Assembly (NCBI RefSeq): GCF_029945925.1
Contig: NZ_JAQSDN010000043.1
Span: 125,511 to 189,510, forward strand
DNA length: 64,000 bases
Direction of reading: 5' to 3'
Origin: Polaromonas sp.
GTDB lineage: Bacteria > Pseudomonadota > Gammaproteobacteria > Burkholderiales > Burkholderiaceae_C
Shown: in pieces, positions 9,504-18,403 of the stretch
Layout: every line of letters starts with the position of its first letter
Numbering within the stretch: the first letter of the stretch is position 1
Translations under genes and position numbers: made by a program
The notes under the pieces: generated by a model
Database searches by the model: none
What the model was told of the DNA's origin: nothing
The model's input: the letters and a program-made list of their open reading frames with translations, nothing else

Positions 9504-10589
9504 TTACTCGTGATAGGCATTCGCATAGTAGCCGTGCTTTTTCACCAGTTCATCACGTTCTGCGGATTTGAGGTCTTCGCGCACCATCTCCTGAACCAGT
9601 TCGAAAAAAGTGATCTTGGGTTCCCAGCCGAGCTTGGCTTTGGCCTTGGAGGGATCTCCGAGAAGAGTTTCAACCTCCGTGGGTCTGAAGTAACGTGGAT
9701 CCACCGAAACAATACATTTCCTGGACGCGTTATAGCCCTTCTCCTGCAGCCCCTCTCCCTCCCACCGAATGTCCATGCCCAGCTCTTTCGCTGCAATGCT
9801 GACAAAATCGCGAACACTGTATTGCACTCCGGTGGCAATCACAAAGTCCTCCGGCTGTTCTTGCTGCAGCATGAGCCACTGCATTTCTACATAGTCCTTG
9901 GCGTGACCCCAGTCGCGCAAGGCATTCAGGTTGCCCAGGTAGAGATGTTCTTGCAAGCCCAGCTTGATGCGAGCCAAGGCTCTTGTGATTTTCCGGGTGA
10001 CAAAGTTTTCTCCACGAATGGGGGATTCATGATTGAAAAGAATCCCGTTACACGCATACATACCATATGCCTCGCGGTAGTTGACGGTGATCCAGTATGC
10101 ATACAACTTCGCGACCGCATAAGGTGAACGCGGGTAAAAAGGCGTGGTTTCCTTCTGCGGTATTTCCTGAACCAGGCCATACAGCTCAGAAGTTGACGCT
10201 TGGTAAAAGCGCGTTTTCTTCTCCAGGCCCAAAATCCGGATGGCTTCAAGCATGCGCAACGGCCCCATTGCGTCCACGTCTGCGGTGTATTCTGGTGACT
10301 CAAAGCTCACGGCCACGTGGCTCATGGCGGCAAGGTTGTAGATTTCGTCGGGCTGAATCTTCTGGATCAGACGAACCAGGTTCGAGGAATCCGTCAAGTC
10401 ACCGTGATGCAGGAAAAAGCGCACATCTTCCTCATGCGGGTCATGGTACAGATGGTCAATTCTGGCGGTGTTGAACGACGATGCCCGGCGCTTGATGCCG
10501 TGCACAACATAGCCTTTGCTCAACAGAAGCTCTGCCAGGTAGGCGCCGTCCTGCCCTGTGACGCCAGTGATTAATGCAGTTTTTTTCAT
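9504..10589 (-). CDS. gmd: GDP-mannose 4,6-dehydratase
   Basis: Near full length for the family at 361 residues. It shows [16 protein letters not shown] at the N-terminus, the Thr-Ser-Glu catalytic block STSELYG near residue 125, [15 protein letters not shown] with the Tyr-x3-Lys pair near residue 150, and the GMD-specific [16 protein letters not shown]. The product is GDP-4-keto-6-deoxymannose, precursor of GDP-fucose, GDP-rhamnose, GDP-perosamine and others. GDP-mannose supply is consistent with the ManC gene at the right end of the window. No clear Fcl (GMER), Rmd or perosamine synthase with textbook features is present, although the next upstream epimerase (10667-11614) is a candidate reductase. 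Confidence 0.93.
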   Translation of the reverse strand: MKKTALITGVTGQDGAYLAELLLSKGYVVHGIKRRASSFNTARIDHLYHDPHEEDVRFFLHHGDLTDSSNLVRLIQKIQPDEIYNLAAMSHVAVSFESPEYTADVDAMGPLRMLEAIRILGLEKKTRFYQASTSELYGLVQEIPQKETTPFYPRSPYAVAKLYAYWITVNYREAYGMYACNGILFNHESPIRGENFVTRKITRALARIKLGLQEHLYLGNLNALRDWGHAKDYVEMQWLMLQQEQPEDFVIATGVQYSVRDFVSIAAKELGMDIRWEGEGLQEKGYNASRKCIVSVDPRYFRPTEVETLLGDPSKAKAKLGWEPKITFFELVQEMVREDLKSAERDELVKKHGYYANAYHE

Positions 10590-10666
10590 GGGGGATTTTC
10601 AGTTTGACTTGATATTGTCGAGGTCTTGGGCAGTGCGCTATCCGGCGTCACAATCCCACTTTTTCT

Positions 10667-11614
10667 TCAAAGACTGTTAGATCGGTACCAATCGGAATAA
10701 TGCCTCAACCCGACTTCAAACTCAACGGGGCGCGTAAAGCCCATATCCAGCAGTTTGCGAGGGTCGTAGTTGCAAAGCGGATTCACATTGTTTCTGCCGA
10801 GTAGTTTTAAAAAGAGGGAAAGCAGATGCAGTGGAATGGAAATCGTTGGGATACGGTAGTCGGTCAATCCGAGCTGGCGCATAAGAAACTGCTCTACATC
10901 AGCAAAATTGTTTCTGGAATTATCGTCTTCTGAAATTATAAAAATCCCGCCCCCAAAATTCTCTTTGTATTCGACCATGAAGATCACCGCGGCAACCACG
11001 TTGCCCACGTGAACTAGATTCATGCGGCGCCTGTTGAAAAGGCAAGACTTCAAATAATTGCGTATAGTTTTCCTGGCCATCAGGTTGCCGATGAGTTTTT
11101 TCAACGACCCCCCTTCCGGGCCAAAAACGGAAGTAGGACGCAAAATCGCAACATCAAAACTACCGACTGCAGCATCAACCACGGCTTTTTCGATCTTCAG
11201 TTTGGTAACGCCATACTCACTCACCGGATTACAAGGCGTTTCCTCGGTAATGATGTTGTCGGGCACGCGCCCCACGACGGCGGCCGTGCTGCAATGAATC
11301 AGGCGTCTTATGTTTGCATCCTTGCACGCCTCGAGCAAATTGGCAGTCGCGGCGAGATTTTCACTTTCACCTCCCCCCTGAAGGTAAGCAAGGTGCACAA
11401 CAGTACAGCCGGGCTCCAGGAACCCCTTCAAGGAATCCGGCATGAAAAGATTTCCTTCAACGACCTCGACACCGGAACCAAATTGCGCGGACCCAGGGGT
11501 CCGTTGATTCCGCCTGGAAAGTACCTTGATACGGACATTTCCAAGCCGCCTGAGCTGGGCAACAAGATGTCTTCCTATGTACCCGGAGGCACCCGTGATA
11601 GCAACTGTTTCCAT
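10667..11614 (-). CDS. NAD-dependent epimerase/dehydratase family protein
   Basis: An extended SDR with the nucleotide-binding motif TGASGYIGRHLV at the N-terminus and a YGVTKLKIE block (Tyr-x3-Lys) near residue 145. It ends with a short hydrophobic stretch (about residues 255-275, rich in Leu) typical of O-antigen reductases of this type. The start at 11614 is preferred over an upstream codon because it begins the Rossmann motif. It follows the aminotransferase-FemAB gene closely and precedes gmd, so it could reduce or epimerise the GDP-4-keto-6-deoxymannose product. The reaction is inferred from context. Confidence 0.72.
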   Translation of the reverse strand: METVAITGASGYIGRHLVAQLRRLGNVRIKVLSRRNQRTPGSAQFGSGVEVVEGNLFMPDSLKGFLEPGCTVVHLAYLQGGGESENLAATANLLEACKDANIRRLIHCSTAAVVGRVPDNIITEETPCNPVSEYGVTKLKIEKAVVDAAVGSFDVAILRPTSVFGPEGGSLKKLIGNLMARKTIRNYLKSCLFNRRRMNLVHVGNVVAAVIFMVEYKENFGGGIFIISEDDNSRNNFADVEQFLMRQLGLTDYRIPTISIPLHLLSLFLKLLGRNNVNPLCNYDPRKLLDMGFTRPVEFEVGLRHYSDWYRSNSL

Positions 11615-11619
11615 AGGTC

Positions 11620-13785
11620 TCACAACTTCCAATATTCACCAACAGACTCATACGGCTTTCCCTTCAAGCCCAATTTGAAGGCGGCAATTCCAGGCGTATC
11701 GTCTTCATTGATCCCCCCCAGATCGAACCACTCCAGACCCAATTGTTTGAGAGACACCGTGGCGTTCCACAACAAATACTGATTCGCCTTGAGGCGCCGG
11801 CCAGCAGGGCCGTTCCAGCCAAGCAGATAGGTCGCCGCGGCCCCATGACGAACCAGACAAATGCCTCCAACAGCCTCTTCGCCATGCATGGCGCGCAATA
11901 TGAGCAACTGGGATTCTGCAGGCAAATGGGCACGCAAGGCCAGTAACAAGGCTACAGGAGCACCTGTAAAGCCTTTCTCCAGCATCAGCTCCCGATATCT
12001 TTCCATCATCCATTCGAAGAGGTAGTCATCACTGCCAGACTCCAGGCGCAAGCCATGCTTTTCAGCGGATATCAACGCAGTGCGCCATTTGCCATCAAGT
12101 TTTTTCCGCAGTTCACTCAACTCCATCCTCAAGTCAATCCACACCGATTCCCATGCTACCGGGGAAAACTGGCGAAAGCCCAACCCCGCCATCAGGTCCA
12201 GATGCGGCCCCGAGAGGTCAAGCTCCGGCGCTGCGGCAAGGACCTTGCCGCGGAAGACGTTTCCCAAGCTTGCCAGTTCCGTCCAGACTGCCGTCACTTC
12301 CGCCAAACCCGGCGGTTTCAAAAATAGAGGACCCCGATTGATGCGTGAAACACGCAGTATCCCGGCTACAGACTTTTGCAGCAGCTGCACGAAGGCAATG
12401 ATCTCACCTCCGCGGTAAAAAACGCCGCGCTTCACTCGCCAGCCAGAATCCGCCAATTTGGCTTCGCCATACGCCCAGCTTTGAAGCAGGCTGGAACGAC
12501 CGGACTGCACCATCCACTCGCTCCACTGACCCGGGGATGCATCGCCCCAAACAAGCCGAAGCTGCGATTGCCCCCCTGGAGGCGGGCCGGACGGACCGCG
12601 ATGTCTTACCATCTCCCGCACAACCAGGCTCTGATGTACCGGCAGGTATACCCGCGTGTGACGTAAATGCCAAGCGTTGGCGTGCTGCTCCCTGTCCAGC
12701 ATCACTTCAGGCGGCAAATCGGGCCACGTCGTCACCGGCAAGCCCTGGCCCTGCCAACGGTCGTACATGGCTTCGGCGCGGCGGATGGAGTCAGCCTGAT
12801 AAGCGCCAAGGTAAGGTGTCCACGCCCGGCTCTCAGATCGCTCGGCGAGCATGGGCAAGTCGCCCACACTCGCATTATCGTCGACGAGCAAGGCATCCCA
12901 GAGCAGTTGGTGACGCTGACGGTGTCGAGCTACCCGGCCAAGGTCGCCAATCAGCCCCCCCAACAGGCGCCGGCCAAGCCCGCTCGGCGAGGGTGCAACC
13001 ACCGCCTGAGCCGCAGCCTCGCTCGAGTCCGGGGACTCGGCAAATGGCGTGGTCATCCCGCGCAGCCCGCGAAAACCCAGTTTTTGCAGTACACGCTTGG
13101 TCAGCCAGAACCACGCGTGGACTTGACTGCTTTTGACGGCCGGACCCATTTGCTGTTGCAAATCGCGAAGCTGGCCAGCCCAGGTGAGAGGTGGGCCAAA
13201 AGACGTGACGATGGCTTGCCCCAAAACTCCCGGACCATTTGGGCGCACCACCAATACGGCACCATCCGGGACAGACAGGTGCTTGTGGGGGCTGTAAATG
13301 ACGAAATCGCCGCCAGATCCAACGCCATCCAGCGGACGCAACACATGTGCAGCGTCCTCAATCAACCATGCCCCGTAGTGTCGGCAAAAGTCGCTTGCCG
13401 GCGCAGGATGCACGGGGCGGCCGAAATAGTGGACCAGCAAAAACATGTCCGGGGGGTTGATCCCCGCCAACTTCCGACACGCAACCATGTCGGGCTCCAT
13501 TTGGGGGGTCAGCGGGTAAAACACCAGCTTGAACCCCGTCAGCCGCAATGCATGCAAAGAAGAATTACAGAAAAAGTCCGGCAACCAGGCCGTTGGCTGA
13601 GTTGAGGACGTCCGACTTTTCCGCCATAGCGCAATGAGCGCAAGGGACCAGGCGGACCGCGACAGCCAGCCGGCACTCTCGCCGTCCCGATGCCATGGCG
13701 CCGCGAGCGCCGCATCAGGGAGCGGCCGGCGCATCATTGCACCGAAAAGCTTGCTCCAGGCAGGCAAAGGAGCCTGGGTCATCAT
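11620..13785 (-). CDS. DegT-like aminotransferase domain fused to FemAB/GNAT-like transferase
   Basis: At 721 residues this is a fusion. Residues about 60-400 resemble DegT/DnrJ/EryC1 sugar aminotransferases: WLIEDAAH (PLP Asp) near residue 140 and IYSPHKHLSVPDGA with the presumptive PLP Lys near residue 165. The extreme N-terminal part is divergent and proline-rich, so cofactor use is uncertain. Residues about 430-721 form a FemAB-like double-GNAT domain (LQSWAYGEAK, later WNATVSLKQLGLEWFDLGGI). FemAB proteins transfer amino-acyl or acyl groups. A combined protein could install an amino group and acylate it on one sugar. It overlaps the deacetylase gene by ATGA. The function is unassigned. 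Confidence 0.72.
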   Translation of the reverse strand: MMTQAPLPAWSKLFGAMMRRPLPDAALAAPWHRDGESAGWLSRSAWSLALIALWRKSRTSSTQPTAWLPDFFCNSSLHALRLTGFKLVFYPLTPQMEPDMVACRKLAGINPPDMFLLVHYFGRPVHPAPASDFCRHYGAWLIEDAAHVLRPLDGVGSGGDFVIYSPHKHLSVPDGAVLVVRPNGPGVLGQAIVTSFGPPLTWAGQLRDLQQQMGPAVKSSQVHAWFWLTKRVLQKLGFRGLRGMTTPFAESPDSSEAAAQAVVAPSPSGLGRRLLGGLIGDLGRVARHRQRHQLLWDALLVDDNASVGDLPMLAERSESRAWTPYLGAYQADSIRRAEAMYDRWQGQGLPVTTWPDLPPEVMLDREQHANAWHLRHTRVYLPVHQSLVVREMVRHRGPSGPPPGGQSQLRLVWGDASPGQWSEWMVQSGRSSLLQSWAYGEAKLADSGWRVKRGVFYRGGEIIAFVQLLQKSVAGILRVSRINRGPLFLKPPGLAEVTAVWTELASLGNVFRGKVLAAAPELDLSGPHLDLMAGLGFRQFSPVAWESVWIDLRMELSELRKKLDGKWRTALISAEKHGLRLESGSDDYLFEWMMERYRELMLEKGFTGAPVALLLALRAHLPAESQLLILRAMHGEEAVGGICLVRHGAAATYLLGWNGPAGRRLKANQYLLWNATVSLKQLGLEWFDLGGINEDDTPGIAAFKLGLKGKPYESVGEYWKL

Positions 13786-14672
13786 TCGCGGAGATTCCAG
13801 GCATCCAGCCTTGCTCGTGACGGGGCGTAATGGGCATCTGCTGCGCCCTCAAGAAACGCGCCCAGAAGCTTGTTGGGAAATACCGTGTAATTGGAAAATT
13901 CGTCCTGAAATTCGGCTGAATCGCGCCGCAACGCAAACGGCGAGCCCCCCTGTGCATTGTCTCCGCGCAACCCGCTGTAAATGAAGCGGAAACGGCGCCT
14001 CGCCACGGCCAGAGCCTCCTCACTGAAACTCGCAAGATTTCCGAAGGTGTAGGAAAAATGATCGATGGAGACACCAAGACGTTGCTCCAGCGTGTCGGCG
14101 CTCGACGTGATTTCCCGCTCCAGCCCGTCGGGGGAATCAACGCCAGACAAGCGCGCATGGGTGCCCGTGTGGCAGCCAATGGCGTGCCCCTGCTCCAGCA
14201 GCGCTTCAAGATCGCCCCAGCCCATGTTGCCCCAGTGCGCCGGCAGCTCCTCCGCGCGTGTCCCCGGGTAAATGCGCTCGGCAATCAGCCGTCGGGCCTC
14301 GAGGCGGTCCGTGATGCCCACAAGCCCGGAAACCGCAAAAAATAGTGCCTGAATGCCCATGGGGTTCAGTACTTCCTCCGCCACCACACGATTGGAGGTA
14401 AACCCATCGTCAAAAGTCAAAAGCAAATTGCGTCCGTGAATCGGCTCTTTGCCGGAGACCATCGATTCGAATTGCTCAACTGAAACGAAATTCCAGGAAC
14501 GTTGCAGCCAACGCAGCTGGGAAGCAAAATTTGCCTGATCAGCAGGCGCAATATCATGATAGAGAAGAACCCGAAGCTGGTTCCCAGGCACAAGCCCAAC
14601 TGATCGACCAACTGCCTTTAGCACCCTGACGGGGTAGTAGGCCGCAGCCAGAATATGGTGATGCAATGACAT
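13782..14672 (-). CDS. Polysaccharide deacetylase (NodB/CE4 family)
   Basis: The NodB homology domain is clear: motif 1 LLTFDDGF near residue 88 with the catalytic and metal Asp residues, motif 2 GCHTGTHARLS near residue 170 with the two zinc His residues, and a motif-3-like FSYTFGN near residue 210. CE4 enzymes remove N- or O-acetyl groups from sugars. In this gene order it would deacetylate an N-acetyl sugar, possibly to free an amine for the FemAB-like partner encoded next. The N-terminus (about 20 residues) is weakly hydrophobic without a clear signal peptide, so a cytoplasmic or membrane-associated site is possible. Confidence 0.85.
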   Translation of the reverse strand: MSLHHHILAAAYYPVRVLKAVGRSVGLVPGNQLRVLLYHDIAPADQANFASQLRWLQRSWNFVSVEQFESMVSGKEPIHGRNLLLTFDDGFTSNRVVAEEVLNPMGIQALFFAVSGLVGITDRLEARRLIAERIYPGTRAEELPAHWGNMGWGDLEALLEQGHAIGCHTGTHARLSGVDSPDGLEREITSSADTLEQRLGVSIDHFSYTFGNLASFSEEALAVARRRFRFIYSGLRGDNAQGGSPFALRRDSAEFQDEFSNYTVFPNKLLGAFLEGAADAHYAPSRARLDAWNLRE

Positions 14673-14806
14673 TGCAATGACATCAGGCTTTGTTCAACTC
14701 AATGCTGCTCGGCAAACGGAATGAACCAAAGCGCGCAGAGAGTGAGGGGAGATGAGAAAACGTCATTGGAAGCAGATGCAAAAAAGCTGCGAAAAATAGG
14801 CCGGCC

Positions 14807-15664
14807 TCAGGGCTTTTGACAGTGAAAGGAACGCTGCCTGGCGAACCAACCGAGAAAACCAGCATTGTTCGACAGCAAGGCGTCAAGCTTACCAAACACG
14901 CTTCCCGGCCTCCCGGGCGCCGTAAAGCGTAACTCAGGGCTGTACAGTATTTCGGACCAGCGCTCCGAGACCGTGCTGCCGAAAGTGGCCGCAATGGACT
15001 CTTTTTGATCATCCGAGGCCCGGGCCAGCCAGAATGATCCCTCCACCCACCCTTTCGTCAGGTAACCCCGGCCAAGCAGGCGGCGGAGCCAACGAATGTG
15101 TGGCTGGACGTTCAGCGAATAGTTGGCAAATACACCGCCACTCTTGAGAACCCGACAAGCCTCTGACACGGCCTTGCCGAAATCAGGGATGTGCTGGAAC
15201 GTCTGAACGGTCCAGATGCCGTCAAAACCGGCGAAGTTTTCGTCTATCGTGAACGGCAACGCAGTGGCGTCGGCATGCATGAGCCCCACTTGATGGCCAA
15301 CCAGACTGCCGAGTACATTCCTGGCGTGCGGCAGGTTCGAACGCACAAAATCCACAATTAGCACACCTACATCCGGACGTGTCTGCGCAATACGGCGCCA
15401 GTGCCAGCCCCAGCAACCGCCGACATCCAGAATCAGCCCGCCCCGCGGGATGGTCGCCAGGAAACGGTCGACCTCATGGTCCATCACTGGTATCGAATGG
15501 CTGGCGCTGAGTGCAGCGAGATAATTGTCGTAGCACTCCGCGGCAACGCGCTCGCGCAGTTCGATTTCTGCTGATTGAGCCGTGCACACCATCGGCATGC
15601 CGCCATAAATCCCGTCGGAGTCAGCCTCGCGAGAATGAAGAAGATTTTCCAGCTGCGCAATCAT
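14807..15664 (-). CDS. Class I SAM-dependent methyltransferase
   Basis: The SAM-binding motif LILDVGGCWGWHW lies about 85 residues into the shorter form, followed by an acidic strand-2 end (VLIVDFVRSN) and a post-I pattern ending in GIWTVQTFQHIPDF and CRVLKSGGVFANYS. This is the Methyltransf_11 type layout, commonly a sugar or lipid O-methyltransferase in such loci. The open frame extends to 15745, but the ATG at 15664 gives a conventional N-terminus, so I used it; the ribosome site is weak and the choice is uncertain. About 130 bases without an obvious gene separate it from the upstream glycosyltransferase. Substrate unknown. Confidence 0.75.
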   Translation of the reverse strand: MIAQLENLLHSREADSDGIYGGMPMVCTAQSAEIELRERVAAECYDNYLAALSASHSIPVMDHEVDRFLATIPRGGLILDVGGCWGWHWRRIAQTRPDVGVLIVDFVRSNLPHARNVLGSLVGHQVGLMHADATALPFTIDENFAGFDGIWTVQTFQHIPDFGKAVSEACRVLKSGGVFANYSLNVQPHIRWLRRLLGRGYLTKGWVEGSFWLARASDDQKESIAATFGSTVSERWSEILYSPELRFTAPGRPGSVFGKLDALLSNNAGFLGWFARQRSFHCQKP

Positions 15665-15796
15665 GTGTTTTGGACCGCTTTCAATAGCCAATGCTTGGCG
15701 GGGAGATGCCGCAGAAACCCGGAGAAACAAACGTCCGTGTCGCACCCAAAATTTTTTGTTCCAGATCTGGCGACAAGTACATACAGATTTTCGAAT

Positions 15797-16771
15797 TCAG
15801 GCAGTTTCCTTCGGAGTGACCGAACCAAACACGCCCCTGTGAATAGACTCAACAAACGCATAAGGCAAAAAACTTGCGCACCATATCAGGCAGGCCTTCA
15901 AATCGCGAACCGGATCATTGCGAATACGCTTTCGCGCCGCTACGCCTTGCCCTTTTTTCCAGTACATCTTCGCCTCTGCAAGTGCCAGCCCATGCCATGC
16001 CAATGTCACGTCACGGGAATAGGTTTCGACAATTTTTGGCAGTTGCTCAAGCTTTTCAAGCATGCTTTTGGTTTCATGGATAAACGATTCAGGCGCCTTC
16101 CAGGTGAGGCTCTGATCGTGTACCCGCCATTTCGCAAGGACATCCGGCGAGAAATCAATTTTCCAGTCCAAACCAACCCGTACAAAAAGATCGTGCTCCT
16201 CGATCATGTTGAAGTTCACATCGAACCAGTGATCCAGCGAATCCAGCGCAGTCTTTCTCACAACTGCCGTCTCAAGGGAGACCAGATAGTTATTCAACAA
16301 ATCTGGAAATCGATACCCTCTGTAAGGCGTCTTTCCTGAATAAAGTCGCTTCTGGAATCCTTCTTCATTGAAGAAATAGGTGTCCGAGTAAACAAGCCCC
16401 ACGTCCTTGTCCGCCACGAACAGGGGGACCTGGCGCTCAAGCTTTGTAGGCAACCAGAGATCATCACAGTCCAGGAAAGCGATGAACTCGCCCCGACTTT
16501 GGGCAATAGCCAGATTGCGGGCGTGTCCTAGCGGCACGGTGGTGTCCCCCCGAAAGTAACGCAGGCGACCATCCCCATAAGACTGGGCAATCGCTGCACT
16601 GTTGTCACTGGAGGCGTTGTCCCAGAAAATAATCTCCCAGTGCGGATAAGTCTGCGCGTATACGGAATCTATCGCTTCCCGCAGGTACTTTGCACTATTG
16701 AGGCAATTCATGATGACGCTCACCACGGGCGGCACGGCTTGACCCGGCATCGACACCTGCTGGGTGTTCAT
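15797..16771 (-). CDS. Family 2 glycosyltransferase
   Basis: A GT-A fold transferase with the N-terminal block PVVSVIMNCLNSAKYLREAI, the Asp-containing WDNASSDNS block, and the metal-binding FIAFLDCDDLWLP motif near residue 105. It has no long hydrophobic segments, so it probably acts at the cytoplasmic face of the inner membrane on lipid-linked sugar. The ATG at 16771 overlaps the aminotransferase stop by ATGA. It is the last gene of the CDP-sugar block and a natural candidate for transferring that sugar, though this is inferred only from position. Confidence 0.87.
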   Translation of the reverse strand: MNTQQVSMPGQAVPPVVSVIMNCLNSAKYLREAIDSVYAQTYPHWEIIFWDNASSDNSAAIAQSYGDGRLRYFRGDTTVPLGHARNLAIAQSRGEFIAFLDCDDLWLPTKLERQVPLFVADKDVGLVYSDTYFFNEEGFQKRLYSGKTPYRGYRFPDLLNNYLVSLETAVVRKTALDSLDHWFDVNFNMIEEHDLFVRVGLDWKIDFSPDVLAKWRVHDQSLTWKAPESFIHETKSMLEKLEQLPKIVETYSRDVTLAWHGLALAEAKMYWKKGQGVAARKRIRNDPVRDLKACLIWCASFLPYAFVESIHRGVFGSVTPKETA

Positions 16772-17907
16772 TGGATCAGGGCTTTCAAATGAACACACAC
16801 GGCTTCGACATCCTTTTCTGTAAGGTCCACGTGTAGCGGCAATGTAAGCAGCTCAGGGAATGTCCGGTCAGTTACCGGCAATGGCAACGCATCTGGATCA
16901 CGGAAGAGCGTAAGGTCGTGATTGGGCTGGTAATGGACACCCGTTTGTATGCCCCGCTCAAGAAGCTTGGCCTGCAATGCCTTGCGATCCAACATGCCCC
17001 GGATTCGCACCGGGTAAATATGTGGCACAACCTGGCTGTAATCCCTCGGCAATGGAAAGATGCGCAGATGGCCGATCAGCAACTCATCGTATCGGCGAGC
17101 CAGCCGCTGGCGCGTGGCGGCCATTACGGGAAATCGCTCAAGCTGTTCAAGGCCTATCGCTGCCATGATATTGCTCATGTGATAGCGCCACCCTTGGGCA
17201 GTGACGTCAAACTCCCAGCTTCGCTGGCCCGAATATCGCTTTTCCGAGTCCTTTTCGACGCCCAGCAGACGTGCATCTTGAGTCCTGCGCAGCACAACCT
17301 CGTCATTCGTCACAATGCAGCCGCCCTCGCCGCAGGTCATGTTCTTGATGCCGTCAAAGCTGAAGCATGCGATGTCACCGAACCCGCCCACCCGCTCACC
17401 CCGCTGACGTGTACCAAATGCATGTGCCGCATCCTCAATAACCCTCAGGCCATGGCGCCGGGCGAAGGCGTACAAACCATCAAGATCGCCAATCCCACCG
17501 CTGTAATGCACAGGCATGACGGCTTTTGTTCGTGCCGTCAGTCGCCGCTCGGCATCCTTCCAGTCCAGGAGGCAGGTCTGTGGATCGATATCGCAGGCTA
17601 CCGGCCGAGCCCCCGTGGCAGAGATTGCCTGGAAAGATGCCACATAGGTCAGCGAAGGCACCAACACCTCATCGCCGGAACCAATGCCACAGGCCTGCAC
17701 AGCCAAATGCACCGCTGCAGTGCCGCTCGAGACGCACAGCGCGGTTCTGCCAAAAAAGTGACTGAGCGCAAGCTCCAGCTGCTGAACCTCTGCGCCCATA
17801 CCAAGGTACTCGCGATCCAGCACACCCATCACGGCATGCTTTTCAGCTGCACCAATGGACGATTTGGAGAGGCGAATCAACTTCTGAGAACCCGGGCTTT
17901 GAGTCAT
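16768..17907 (-). CDS. DegT/DnrJ/EryC1/StrS-type PLP sugar aminotransferase
   Basis: Family landmarks in this 379-residue protein: SSGTAAVHLAVQACG near residue 62, the PLP-binding EDAAHAFGT near residue 158, and FSFDGIKNMTCGEGG near residue 185, where the Lys forms the internal aldimine. Presence of this Lys argues for an aminotransferase rather than a RfbH-type 3-dehydratase, which has His there. Directly upstream lie a cupin epimerase, CDP-glucose 4,6-dehydratase and glucose-1-P cytidylyltransferase, so the expected product is a CDP-amino-dideoxyhexose. The ATG at 17907 overlaps the cupin gene by ATGA. Confidence 0.88.
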   Translation of the reverse strand: MTQSPGSQKLIRLSKSSIGAAEKHAVMGVLDREYLGMGAEVQQLELALSHFFGRTALCVSSGTAAVHLAVQACGIGSGDEVLVPSLTYVASFQAISATGARPVACDIDPQTCLLDWKDAERRLTARTKAVMPVHYSGGIGDLDGLYAFARRHGLRVIEDAAHAFGTRQRGERVGGFGDIACFSFDGIKNMTCGEGGCIVTNDEVVLRRTQDARLLGVEKDSEKRYSGQRSWEFDVTAQGWRYHMSNIMAAIGLEQLERFPVMAATRQRLARRYDELLIGHLRIFPLPRDYSQVVPHIYPVRIRGMLDRKALQAKLLERGIQTGVHYQPNHDLTLFRDPDALPLPVTDRTFPELLTLPLHVDLTEKDVEAVCVHLKALIQ

Positions 17908-18389
17908 GGCGTCCTCCCATCCCATCTATAGGGGATCACGGGATCATTGAGAGGGCAAACTTCACTCTCATGAGGGTCATGAGGTGAATCAGCACAATTG
18001 ACCAGTAACGCAGGCGTAGCACCCAAGCAGCCAAAACCATACCAGACCCCAGGAGGGATACGCAAGCGTAAATAAGCGTCCGGCCGTCCCAGCTCCAGCT
18101 CTTGCAGCTGCCCCTTCGTGGTGGACTCTGCGCGGTCGTCATACATCACCATGCGAATCCGCCCCACCGGCACCGCCAGGACTTGAGTCTGCATGCGGTG
18201 ACGTTTCCACGCCTTGACGGCGCCAGGCTGGACCTCGGAAAAATAACACTCTCCAAAGCGGGTGAAATCCGGTGCATCGCTGCGAAGCATGTGCAACACC
18301 GCGCCGCGCTCATCCGTAATCTGGCGCAGACCCGCAAGGGTCACGCCCATGATCGCACTGGTTATAGGGTTTTGGTTGGCGGCGGCCAT
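17904..18389 (-). CDS. Cupin-type sugar-nucleotide epimerase (RmlC/RfbC-like)
   Basis: This is a short cupin of about 161 residues resembling dTDP-4-dehydrorhamnose 3,5-epimerase. ECYFSEVQPGAVKAWKRH near residue 45 corresponds to the active-site strand, and PPGVWYGFGCLG near residue 110 to the second conserved strand. The placement between RfbG and an aminotransferase suggests it epimerises or isomerises CDP-4-keto-6-deoxyglucose before transamination. The ATG at 18389 has a GAGAGAGATGAG purine-rich upstream region and is preferred over a TTG at 18416. A 3,4-ketoisomerase role is an alternative. Confidence 0.75.
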   Translation of the reverse strand: MAAANQNPITSAIMGVTLAGLRQITDERGAVLHMLRSDAPDFTRFGECYFSEVQPGAVKAWKRHRMQTQVLAVPVGRIRMVMYDDRAESTTKGQLQELELGRPDAYLRLRIPPGVWYGFGCLGATPALLVNCADSPHDPHESEVCPLNDPVIPYRWDGRTP

Positions 18390-18403
18390 GTACTCATCTC
18401 TCT

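Noticed and set aside
12667..13605. 312-aa plus-strand ORF
   Set aside because: Shadow of the aminotransferase-FemAB gene; composition is Arg/Pro/His-rich without domain motifs.
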